A stretch of 64,000 nt of DNA from Phytoactinopolyspora halophila (GTDB taxonomy: Bacteria > Actinomycetota > Actinomycetes > Jiangellales > Jiangellaceae): NCBI RefSeq assembly GCF_003287285.1, contig NZ_QMIG01000001.1:496001-560000 (forward strand). The letters run 5' to 3'. Positions 57,571-64,000 of the stretch are shown here, piece by piece. The position numbers were made by a program, and so were the translations under genes. Under the pieces are notes generated by a model. The model worked only from the letters and a program-made list of their open reading frames with translations, had not been told where the DNA came from and made no database searches. The number at the start of each line of letters is the position of its first letter. Positions within the stretch are counted from its first letter, which is position 1.

Positions 57571-58926
57571 ATGCTCACCCCGCCAGGCCCCGCGTCGATC
57601 CCCACGCGATGGGGTACTGGAAAACATGTGGACATCAAGAACGTGTTCGTCCTGGGTCTCGACGAACTCAACGCGGAGACCCTCAACGCCTTGCCGCACG
57701 CCGAGGAGTACCGGTTTCATCAACTGCTCACTCCTGACGAGCTACGCACGCAGGACATCCAGCTACGACACCTGCTGGCTGCCGCCGAGCGCCAGCTCTA
57801 CCGGTTCGAGGGGACAATCGATGCGATCATCGGATACTGGGATTTCCCGGTGAGTTCGCTCGTTCCCATCCTGTGCCAGCGGTTCGGGACCATAGGACCC
57901 GGCCTCGAAGCAGTGGTGAAATGCGAACACAAGTACTGGAGCCGGCTCGAACAGCGGCAAGTGATCGACGAATGCCCCGGCTTCGGTCTCGTCGATCCCC
58001 AGAAGGCGACCACTCCACCGCCCCACCTTGAGTACCCTCTGTGGGTGAAACCGGTGAAGTCGGCCGGTTCAACGCTCGCCTATCACGTCCACGACCAGCA
58101 CGAGTTCCAACGCGCCATGCGGTTGCTGCGGGACGGTGTCGGCTGGCTGGGAGAGCCGTTCCAGTACATCCTCGACCATCTGCACGCCCCCGCGGGGATC
58201 GCCGCCAGCGGCCAGGGATGTCTCGTCGAGGAGGCCGTCTCGGGCACTCAGGTTACCGTCGAAGGCTACGTCCAACACGGCGCGGTCCACGTCTACGGGG
58301 TCGTCGGTTCGGTCGGCTATCCGGGACGTGAGAGCTTTCTGCGTTTCCAATATCCGGCTGCCCTGCCGGCGAACGTCACCGAACGGCTCACCCAGGTCAC
58401 CACCCGCGTCATCGGACACATCGGCCTGGACCACTCGACGTTCAACATCGAATTCTTCTGGAACGAAGAGAACGACACGTTGACGCTGCTGGAGATCAAC
58501 CCGCGCCACTCACAATCGCACGCCCGCCTGTTCCAGATGGTCGACGGCGTGCCCAATCACCACGCGATGGTGAGCCTCGCCCTCGGACGCGATCCGGCCC
58601 TGCCCCGCGGCAACGGGAGATACCGGATCGCCACGAAATGGTTCCTGCGGCGGTTCAGCGATGCCCGGGTACGGCGGGCACCCACAGCCGAGGAGGTGGC
58701 CCGAGTCGAGGCGGACGTGCCGGGCACGATGATCCATCCCGTCGCCCAGCAGGATCAGCTGCTGTCCGCCCTCCCCCGCCAGGACAGCTACAGCTACCAG
58801 CTAGCCGATCTCTACATCGGCGCGGAGACCGAAGACGAGCTGATCGACAAGTACGAACGATGCGTGGCCGCACTCCCCTATGAACTCGAAGACACCGCCG
58901 ACACCGACGTCGAGAACGTACACTGA
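57571..58926 (+). CDS. ATP-grasp domain protein (carboxylate-amine ligase-like)
   Basis: The 451-residue protein has an ATP-grasp core. The ATP-lid lysine region is YPLWVKPVKSAGSTLAYHV, followed by GCLVEEAVSGTQVTVEGYVQHG, then FNIEFFWNEENDTLTLLEINPRHSQSHA, whose Glu and Asn supply metal ligands, and a C-terminal extension rich in Arg and Glu. ATP-grasp enzymes join a carboxylate to an amine or thiol via an acyl phosphate; no substrate is evident. ATG 57571 has an AGGG just upstream; GTG 57628 (MDIKNVFVLGLDEL) is an alternative that matches the first strand. It directly follows the FUSC gene, suggesting one transcript. Confidence 0.85.
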   Translation: MLTPPGPASIPTRWGTGKHVDIKNVFVLGLDELNAETLNALPHAEEYRFHQLLTPDELRTQDIQLRHLLAAAERQLYRFEGTIDAIIGYWDFPVSSLVPILCQRFGTIGPGLEAVVKCEHKYWSRLEQRQVIDECPGFGLVDPQKATTPPPHLEYPLWVKPVKSAGSTLAYHVHDQHEFQRAMRLLRDGVGWLGEPFQYILDHLHAPAGIAASGQGCLVEEAVSGTQVTVEGYVQHGAVHVYGVVGSVGYPGRESFLRFQYPAALPANVTERLTQVTTRVIGHIGLDHSTFNIEFFWNEENDTLTLLEINPRHSQSHARLFQMVDGVPNHHAMVSLALGRDPALPRGNGRYRIATKWFLRRFSDARVRRAPTAEEVARVEADVPGTMIHPVAQQDQLLSALPRQDSYSYQLADLYIGAETEDELIDKYERCVAALPYELEDTADTDVENVH

Positions 58927-59002
58927 CGCGGAGCCGGCGGAGGGAGAGGACGCGAACACGGCACGTCCGCCGGGAGCTAACCCGAAACCGCTCCGCACGG
59001 AG

Positions 59003-60856
59003 CTAGCCCGAGACGGCGCGTTCGCTCATGTACGAGCGAACCGCCGCGGCGATGCTCGTCCGGTCGATTCCCGCAGATTGGAGCTGCTCGGCAGGCGTCG
59101 CCGAACCGGGCATGTCACGAACGGCCAGCTTGAGCACCATAGCCGGCATGTCCCGGGCGACTATGTCGAGCACGGCGTCACCCAGACCACCCTCGGGCCA
59201 ATGATCCTCGATGGTGACCAGGCAGCCGGTGTCCTGTGCCGCCTGGCGTACCGTGAACGCGTCCATCGGTTTGATCGAGTACAGATCGACGACACGGGTG
59301 GCTATGCCGTCGTTCTCCAGAGCGTCGGCAGCGGCCAACGCCTCGTGAACGGTTACGCCCGCCGCAAGGAGCGTGACCTGGTCGTCATCCGACGCCCGGA
59401 GCACCCGACTGCCCCCGATCACGAATTCGTCACCCGATTCATAGATCACGGGGGATTCGCCCCTGAGCGTACGGAGATATTGAATTCCTTCCCGATCGGC
59501 CATCTCGCCGAGCAGGGCCGCCGTCTGGTTCGCATCACATGGATGCAACACGGTGCTGCCGTGCACGGCCCGGAGCGCGGCGAGATCTTCCAATCCCATC
59601 TGCGACGGCCCGTCCGCGCCGATGGACACGCCGGCATGCGAGCCCACGAGGCACATGTTGGCCCGGCCGATCGCCGCCATCCGGATGAAGTCGTATGCGC
59701 GGCTGAAGAACGACGCGAACGTCGCCAGGTACGGGAGCCAGCCACGGACCTGCATGCCGACCGCCGCGGCCACCATCTGCTGTTCCGCGATGTAGAACTG
59801 GAAGAAGCGAGCGGGGTGCTCCTTGCCGAAGTACTGCATTCGGGTCGAATCGCCGAGCTCGGCATCGAGCCCGACGACGTGCGGACGCGCGCGGGCCAAT
59901 TCCACGAGCGCCTCTCCGAATGCCGTCCTCGTGGCCACGTCGTCGCCCTTCGAGTATTCCGGCGGCGTGTATGTCTGAAGCTCTCCGAACTGGTGGGGTG
60001 GCGCGAGGTAGGAAGGCTTGCGGACCTCGATCGTCACCTTGCCGTCACCACCGAGCTCGGCGATCGCCCGCTCGGTGTCCTTCAGCGGCTTGCCGTGTTT
60101 GCCTTCCTGATCAGCCACCTCGGAGACACCGGCACCCTTGATGGTGCGGGCCAGGATCGCGGCCGGTTTGTCCGCCGCGGTCGCCTCTGCATAGGCGTGA
60201 TCGATCTGCTCGAGATCATGTCCGTCGATCTCGATGGTGTGCCATCCGTGCGCCGCGATCCGCGCCACGAACTCCTCGGTGTTCCAGCCATACCTCGTCG
60301 GCCCACGCTGGCCTAGCCGATTGACGTCGACGATCGCGGTTAACTTGTCGAGACCTTCATAGCCGGCGTGCTCGAAGGCCTCCCACATCGAGCCCTCGGC
60401 GAGCTCGCTGTCGCCGCACAGGACCCAGGTCCGATAGGGCAAGCGGTCGAGCAGCTTGCCGGTCAGGGCCAGCCCGACGCCGATCGGAAGGCCCTGCCCG
60501 AGAGAGCCCGTCGCCACGTCGACGCCGGGCAGCCACGGAGTGGGATGCCCCTCCAGACGGCTGCCAAGTGCGCGATAGGTCGCCAGCTCGTCATCACTGA
60601 TGGCGCCCGCAGCCTCCAGCATCGCATAGAGCAACGGGGAGGCGTGGCCCTTGGAAAAGATCAGGTGATCGTTCTCCGGGTTGCCGGGGTCGGTGAAGTC
60701 ATACTGCAAGTAGCGGACCAGCAGGACTGCCATGAGGTCCGCCGCGGAGAGCGATGACGTCGGGTGTCCCGAGCCCGCTACCTCCGTACAACGCACCGAC
60801 TCGACCCGGAGCTGCATTGCCAACTCGCGTAGGTCGCTCAGTTCCTTCTCGGTCAC
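59003..60856 (-). CDS. tkt: Transketolase
   Basis: Transketolase transfers two-carbon units between sugar phosphates using thiamine diphosphate. The 617-residue protein has the TPP segment LCGDSELAEGSMWEAFEHAG, an early SGHPTSSLSAADLMAVL and FSKGHASPLLYA, a pyrimidine domain with GDSTRMQYFGKEHPARFFQF and GADGPSQMGLEDLAALR, and the C-terminal VVDLYSIKPMD domain. It is closer to the short archaeal/DXS-like or animal-type transketolases than to E. coli TktA. GTG 60856 was chosen because the conserved EKELSDLRELAMQLRVES begins there; upstream ATGs at 60889 and 60946 are possible, but the latter lies inside a palindrome. Confidence 0.92.
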   Translation of the reverse strand: MTEKELSDLRELAMQLRVESVRCTEVAGSGHPTSSLSAADLMAVLLVRYLQYDFTDPGNPENDHLIFSKGHASPLLYAMLEAAGAISDDELATYRALGSRLEGHPTPWLPGVDVATGSLGQGLPIGVGLALTGKLLDRLPYRTWVLCGDSELAEGSMWEAFEHAGYEGLDKLTAIVDVNRLGQRGPTRYGWNTEEFVARIAAHGWHTIEIDGHDLEQIDHAYAEATAADKPAAILARTIKGAGVSEVADQEGKHGKPLKDTERAIAELGGDGKVTIEVRKPSYLAPPHQFGELQTYTPPEYSKGDDVATRTAFGEALVELARARPHVVGLDAELGDSTRMQYFGKEHPARFFQFYIAEQQMVAAAVGMQVRGWLPYLATFASFFSRAYDFIRMAAIGRANMCLVGSHAGVSIGADGPSQMGLEDLAALRAVHGSTVLHPCDANQTAALLGEMADREGIQYLRTLRGESPVIYESGDEFVIGGSRVLRASDDDQVTLLAAGVTVHEALAAADALENDGIATRVVDLYSIKPMDAFTVRQAAQDTGCLVTIEDHWPEGGLGDAVLDIVARDMPAMVLKLAVRDMPGSATPAEQLQSAGIDRTSIAAAVRSYMSERAVSG

Positions 60857-60933
60857 GTTCCCTGATGTACCCGTGGCCGCGCTCCTCATGCAACGGGCAG
60901 GAACATCGAATCCACCTGTCTCAACAAATCCAC

Positions 60934-60983
60934 TGATCATGAACACTTTCTCGGTCCAATGGACACATAGATGTTCATGATCA
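60934..60983. repeat. Intergenic palindrome D (12-bp arms, related family)
   Basis: Perfect 12-bp arms TGATCATGAACA (60934-60945) and TGTTCATGATCA (60972-60983) enclose 26 nt that hold a smaller GTCC/GGAC hairpin. The right end, CATGATCATTCGG then ATGGGG, matches the outer end of copy C (37093-37112) apart from two bases. It lies between the WYL regulator's 3' end and transketolase. The regulator's stop codon is inside the right arm. Confidence 0.7.
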
Positions 60984-61955
60984 TTCGGATGGGGCGTTCG
61001 TGGCGGCGAGGGCCACTCCTACATCGTGCAGGGTGACGCGCAACGAGGGCGGATCGATCACCTCGACTCCTGGCGCCAGTGCCGTCAGCTGGTCGGCCGC
61101 GACGTCCTCGCCCTCGGTCGGCAACACCACCTCCCGCCAGCCATCGTCGTCGGGCGGTCCCGCAGAGGCCAGCGCGTCCTCCGCTGACGCGGGCCCGACA
61201 TGGTGCTTGAGGTGTCGCAATGCCCGGGGTGAGAGCCGGAGCCGGCATTGATACCGCAGCAGCGAACGGTCGAACTCCGCAGCGGAGGCGGCCCACCAGC
61301 TAGCCAAGTCGAACCCGGGTGGGCGGCTCGCCGGCTCGTCAACGCGTTTTGCCTCGGCGATCCGCCCGACCCGATATGTCCGCACGGCCTGGCGATGCGC
61401 CGCAACCAGATACCAGACCCCGGCCTTCAGCACCAGGCCGAGGGGATCGAGCCGGCGCTGCACCGATCTGTCAGAACGGCGGTAGCTGATGTCCAGGCGG
61501 TGCCCAGACCAGACGGCGTCGGCCACCGTCGCCAGGTGCGCCGGTACATCGCCGTCCCGAAACCAGCCGGGCGCGTCGAGGTGGAACCGTTCGCGCAGCC
61601 GCGAGGCACGTCCGCGCAATTCAGGGGGCAAGGTCGCGATCACCTTGCTCTCCGCAGCGGTCAGGATCGCTCCGAGACCCAGGTCCGCCACCGCCGACGG
61701 CGCACCTGCGAGGAACAGGGCTGCCGCTTCGTCGCCGGTCAAGCCGTCGAGACGGGTCCGCCACCCCTCAACCAGGCGGATGCCTCCGCCCGGTCCGGAC
61801 TCGGTCCAGATCGGTACACCCGCGGATTGCAGTGCCGACACGTCGCGATAGATGGTCCGAACCGACACGCCGAGCTCGTCTGCCAGCTCGGTTGCCGTGG
61901 CACCACGTCTGCGTTGCAGCACGAACATGACACTGACCAATCGGCTGGCACGCAC
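60981..61955 (-). CDS. WYL-domain (YafY/DeoR-type) transcriptional regulator
   Basis: The 324-residue protein has an N-terminal HTH_11 winged helix (LVSVMFVLQRRRGATATELADELGVSVRTIYRDVSAL, about residues 5-41), followed by a linker and a WYL ligand-binding domain (ISYRRSDRSVQRRLDPLGLVLKAGVWYLVA, then RTYRVGRI). WYL proteins sense nucleotides or single-stranded nucleic acid and regulate diverse genes. It is divergent from a PNPOx-family gene with an 80-bp gap containing a strong palindrome, so this pair is the likely target. GTG 61955 starts it. Confidence 0.9.
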   Translation of the reverse strand: MRASRLVSVMFVLQRRRGATATELADELGVSVRTIYRDVSALQSAGVPIWTESGPGGGIRLVEGWRTRLDGLTGDEAAALFLAGAPSAVADLGLGAILTAAESKVIATLPPELRGRASRLRERFHLDAPGWFRDGDVPAHLATVADAVWSGHRLDISYRRSDRSVQRRLDPLGLVLKAGVWYLVAAHRQAVRTYRVGRIAEAKRVDEPASRPPGFDLASWWAASAAEFDRSLLRYQCRLRLSPRALRHLKHHVGPASAEDALASAGPPDDDGWREVVLPTEGEDVAADQLTALAPGVEVIDPPSLRVTLHDVGVALAATNAPSE

Positions 61956-61994
61956 GGTGCAAATGTATTCGATAACTCGAACGGAACCTCGGAA

Positions 61995-62013
61995 CCTGAC
62001 AGGAGATGTCAGG
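61995..62013. promoter_or_regulatory. Candidate operator palindrome in the WYL regulator/PNPOx-like divergent region
   Basis: CCTGACA and TGTCAGG form a perfect 7-bp inverted repeat separated by 5 bp (61995-62013). It lies in the 80-bp region shared by the divergent regulator and PNPOx-family genes, upstream of the ATG at 62036. Auto-regulation by the WYL protein is a reasonable inference. The ATG at 62006 is inside the palindrome and so is a poor start. Confidence 0.55.
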
Positions 62014-62035
62014 GATCGGCGACGACACTGGACAC

Positions 62036-62506
62036 ATGGCTACGTGGAAACAGTTCTCCGAAGAAGCACCGAAGCTCGCCGCGGCTGTCCAGGCACGGCT
62101 CGAGTTCACCAAGCATCACGTCCTGGCGACACTGCGGGGATCCGGAGCGCCGAGGGTCAGTGGCACCGAGGTCGACTTCCATGGCGACCACCTCACACTC
62201 GGTTCGATGCTGGACGCGGTCAAGGCTCGTGACCTGCAACGAGATCCGCGCTACGCGCTGCACACCAACCCCGGTGACGGCTCCATGGACGGCGGCGATG
62301 CCAAGATCTCCGGCCGGGCCGTCGAGGTACCGCCCGAACGGATGGACGAGTACCTCGACCGGCCCGTGGATGCACCGGGGTCGTTTCACATGTTCCTGCT
62401 GGAGATCGACGACGTCGTGCTCACGGGCCTGAACGACGAGAAGAACGCACTGGTTATTCAGCTCTGGCGACCAGGCGAACCGGTTCAGACCGGGACACGG
62501 CAATGA
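62036..62506 (+). CDS. Pyridoxamine 5'-phosphate oxidase-like FMN/F420-binding protein
   Basis: The 156-residue protein has the split-barrel pattern of PNPOx-like proteins: SEEAPKLAAAVQARLEFTKHHVLATLR as first helix and strand, GAPRVSGTEVDFHGDHLTLGSM in the barrel, and KARDLQRDPRYALHTNP, whose KxxDLxxxPR motif contacts flavin phosphate. The family binds FMN, heme or F420. It is divergent from the WYL regulator and most likely under its control. Substrate is unknown. Confidence 0.85.
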   Translation: MATWKQFSEEAPKLAAAVQARLEFTKHHVLATLRGSGAPRVSGTEVDFHGDHLTLGSMLDAVKARDLQRDPRYALHTNPGDGSMDGGDAKISGRAVEVPPERMDEYLDRPVDAPGSFHMFLLEIDDVVLTGLNDEKNALVIQLWRPGEPVQTGTRQ

Positions 62507-62524
62507 CCCGTTCCCTCCGGGTCT

Positions 62525-64000
62525 TCAGCCGACGGGCTCCAGATCCTTCTTCGGTGCCGGAAGGTGCACCTCCGGGCGGCCCTCCACGTGTAGCTGGGGA
62601 ATGCGGCGCTCCCACGTTCCCGGTAGCCACCAGTTGGCCCGGCCGAACAGGTGCATTACGGCCGGAACGAGAAGCATGCGCACCACGGTCGCGTCGATGA
62701 AGATGGCCGCCGCCATCCCGACGCCGATCACCTTGAGGAACACTTCGTCGCTCGGGACGAAAGCGGCGAACACCGCCACCATGATCGCCGCAGCAGCGGT
62801 GATCACGCGGCCCGTCCCGGCCAGCCCGTCGATGATGGCCCGGCCGTTGTTCCCTGTCCGTACCCACGACTCGCGCATCCGGCTGATCAGGAAAACCTCG
62901 TAATCCATGGACAGGCCGAAGAGCACGGCAAAGATGAGCACGGGGATGAACGCCGGCATCGGGGTCTGGGTGTCGATCCCGATCAGCTGGCCGAACCACC
63001 CGCCTTCGAGGGCCAGCGCGACGACGCCGTATGCGGCGGCCACCGAGAGCAGGTTCATCACCGCCGCGGTGACCGGTATGACCACACTGCGGAAGGCCAC
63101 CAGCAGCAACATCATGGACAGGAGAACCACGCCGCCGATCAGGATGGGGATCCGGTCGACGATGTTGTCCGTCGAGTCGATCGCGGTGGCCGTCACGCCA
63201 CCGACATAGGCCGTGACCCCGGTATCCGAGGTGGCGGTGGGAATCACGTCGTCCCGCAGGGTCTGCACCACCTGTTCGGTCTCGGCATCCTGCGGCCCCG
63301 TCGTCGGGATGACGGTCACGACTGCTGCGTCCCCGGCGTCGTTGAGCGTGGGCGGGTTGACGGCCGCCACACCCGGCGTCTCACCGATCGACTCGACGAG
63401 GGCGGACAATCCTCGCTCGTCCCGCATGCCGGTCAGATCGACGGCCAGCAACAACGGCCCGTTCGCCCCGGCGCCGAACGCCTCGGTGGTCATGTCGTAG
63501 GCCTGGCGCACCGATTTCTCCTCGATCTCGTTGCCCGCATCGGGGAAGCCGAAGCGCGCGCCGAGGAACGGTGCGGCGAGCGCGAGGAGCAATCCCACGC
63601 CAGCGATCGTGCCGAGAAGCCCGTGCCGCTCGATCAGCTGGCCCCAGCGCAGCCAGGTCCGCGACGGCTCGACGTGACCACCCTCGGCGGTCCTGGCGAG
63701 CCGTCGACGGCCCAGCGGGAGGCGCAGCCGCTCGATACGGTGACCGAGATACCCGAGGACGGCCGGGAACAGCGTCGTCGCGGCAGCCATCACCACCAGA
63801 ACCGCCACGATCGTCACGACGGCGGCGCCGCGCATGAACGACAGGCCCATAGCGAACAGACCCAGCATGCTGATCACCACGGTGCTACCAGCCACGATGA
63901 CGGCCCGGCCTGCAGTATCGAGGGTCGCGACGGTAGCCCGCTCGGTGTTGAGCCCGGCCACTCGCCATTCGCGAAACCGGGTCACCATGAGCAAGACGTA
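62525..64000 (-). CDS. MMPL/RND family transporter, C-terminal part (5' end cut by window)
   Basis: The frame is open to the window edge, so the gene starts beyond 64000. At least 490 residues are visible, with a first helix block ending in DYVLL-like VTRFREWRVAG and then helices STVVISMLGLFAMGLSF, TIVAVLVVMAAATTLFPAVLGYL, a large extracytoplasmic domain, and a second block with IPILIGGVVLLSMMLLLVAFRS and GLSMDYEVFLISRMRESW. The last is the MMPL signature. These pumps export lipids or drugs by proton motive force. The stop is 18 bp from the PNPOx-family gene, convergently. Confidence 0.9.
   Translation of the reverse strand, partial: YVLLMVTRFREWRVAGLNTERATVATLDTAGRAVIVAGSTVVISMLGLFAMGLSFMRGAAVVTIVAVLVVMAAATTLFPAVLGYLGHRIERLRLPLGRRRLARTAEGGHVEPSRTWLRWGQLIERHGLLGTIAGVGLLLALAAPFLGARFGFPDAGNEIEEKSVRQAYDMTTEAFGAGANGPLLLAVDLTGMRDERGLSALVESIGETPGVAAVNPPTLNDAGDAAVVTVIPTTGPQDAETEQVVQTLRDDVIPTATSDTGVTAYVGGVTATAIDSTDNIVDRIPILIGGVVLLSMMLLLVAFRSVVIPVTAAVMNLLSVAAAYGVVALALEGGWFGQLIGIDTQTPMPAFIPVLIFAVLFGLSMDYEVFLISRMRESWVRTGNNGRAIIDGLAGTGRVITAAAAIMVAVFAAFVPSDEVFLKVIGVGMAAAIFIDATVVRMLLVPAVMHLFGRANWWLPGTWERRIPQLHVEGRPEVHLPAPKKDLEPVG

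Overview
This window is a stretch of chromosome from a high-GC Gram-positive bacterium, an actinobacterium. The call rests on strongly GC-biased third codon positions, frequent GTG starts, and marker families typical of the phylum: paired GuaB and GuaB3, a GAF-ANTAR protein, a SigB/SigF-type sigma factor, an NnaR-type HemD/winged-helix nitrate regulator, and DtxR/IdeR- and PhoP-type operators. Genus cannot be fixed from the sequence. It reads as ordinary core chromosome with tightly packed operons. I found no rRNA, tRNA, CRISPR array, prophage or transposase gene.

Layout. 1-2.2 kb: a truncated methyltransferase, an APH-like kinase and a small FMN-type oxidoreductase. 2.3-11.6 kb: a purine-degradation locus. 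Three xanthine dehydrogenase subunits, a CitE-like aldolase-fold protein (DUF6986-like) and allantoicase run leftward, several linked by 4-bp ATGA overlaps. A PucR regulator and an 8-oxoguanine deaminase-like amidohydrolase run rightward. 11.6-15.6 kb: an iron-siderophore ABC importer (ATPase, lipoprotein, fused double permease) behind a DtxR-type box. 15.8-24.1 kb: purE/purK, a GtrA protein, HMG-CoA lyase with an enoyl-CoA hydratase, guaB3/guaB, and an aminotransferase. 24.1-24.75 kb: a repeat-rich intergenic zone with one small ORF.

24.75-35.1 kb is a complete assimilatory nitrate locus read leftward: narK, molybdenum nitrate reductase, its FAD/[2Fe-2S] partner, nirB, nirD, nnaR and a CbiX-like chelatase, with four consecutive 4-bp overlaps. 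It couples nitrate import, two-step reduction to ammonium, siroheme supply and its own regulator. 35.2-36.7 kb is a ThrE exporter. 37.1-41.1 kb is pstSCAB behind a PHO box. 41.2-49.1 kb: ferredoxin-NADP reductase-like protein, a class A PBP with a strongly repetitive acidic tail, DoxX, a SpoU methyltransferase, an RsmC-like methyltransferase, gnd and gntK. 49.3-58.9 kb: tex, a stress-type sigma factor, GAF-ANTAR, an eRF1-like protein, NDH-2, a metallothionein-like protein, a FUSC membrane protein and an ATP-grasp enzyme. 59-64 kb: transketolase, a WYL regulator divergent from an FMN-binding protein, and the 3' part of an MMPL transporter cut by the window end.

The most unusual signal is non-coding. 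A family of long palindromes sits at gene 3' ends (after purE, thrE and pstB, with relatives near 24.7 and 60.9 kb). Two inverted copies bound a 403-bp MITE-like unit with 41-bp perfect terminal inverted repeats (36707-37109). The best candidates for undescribed protein function are the DUF6986-like protein inside the purine operon and the FUSC/ATP-grasp pair.
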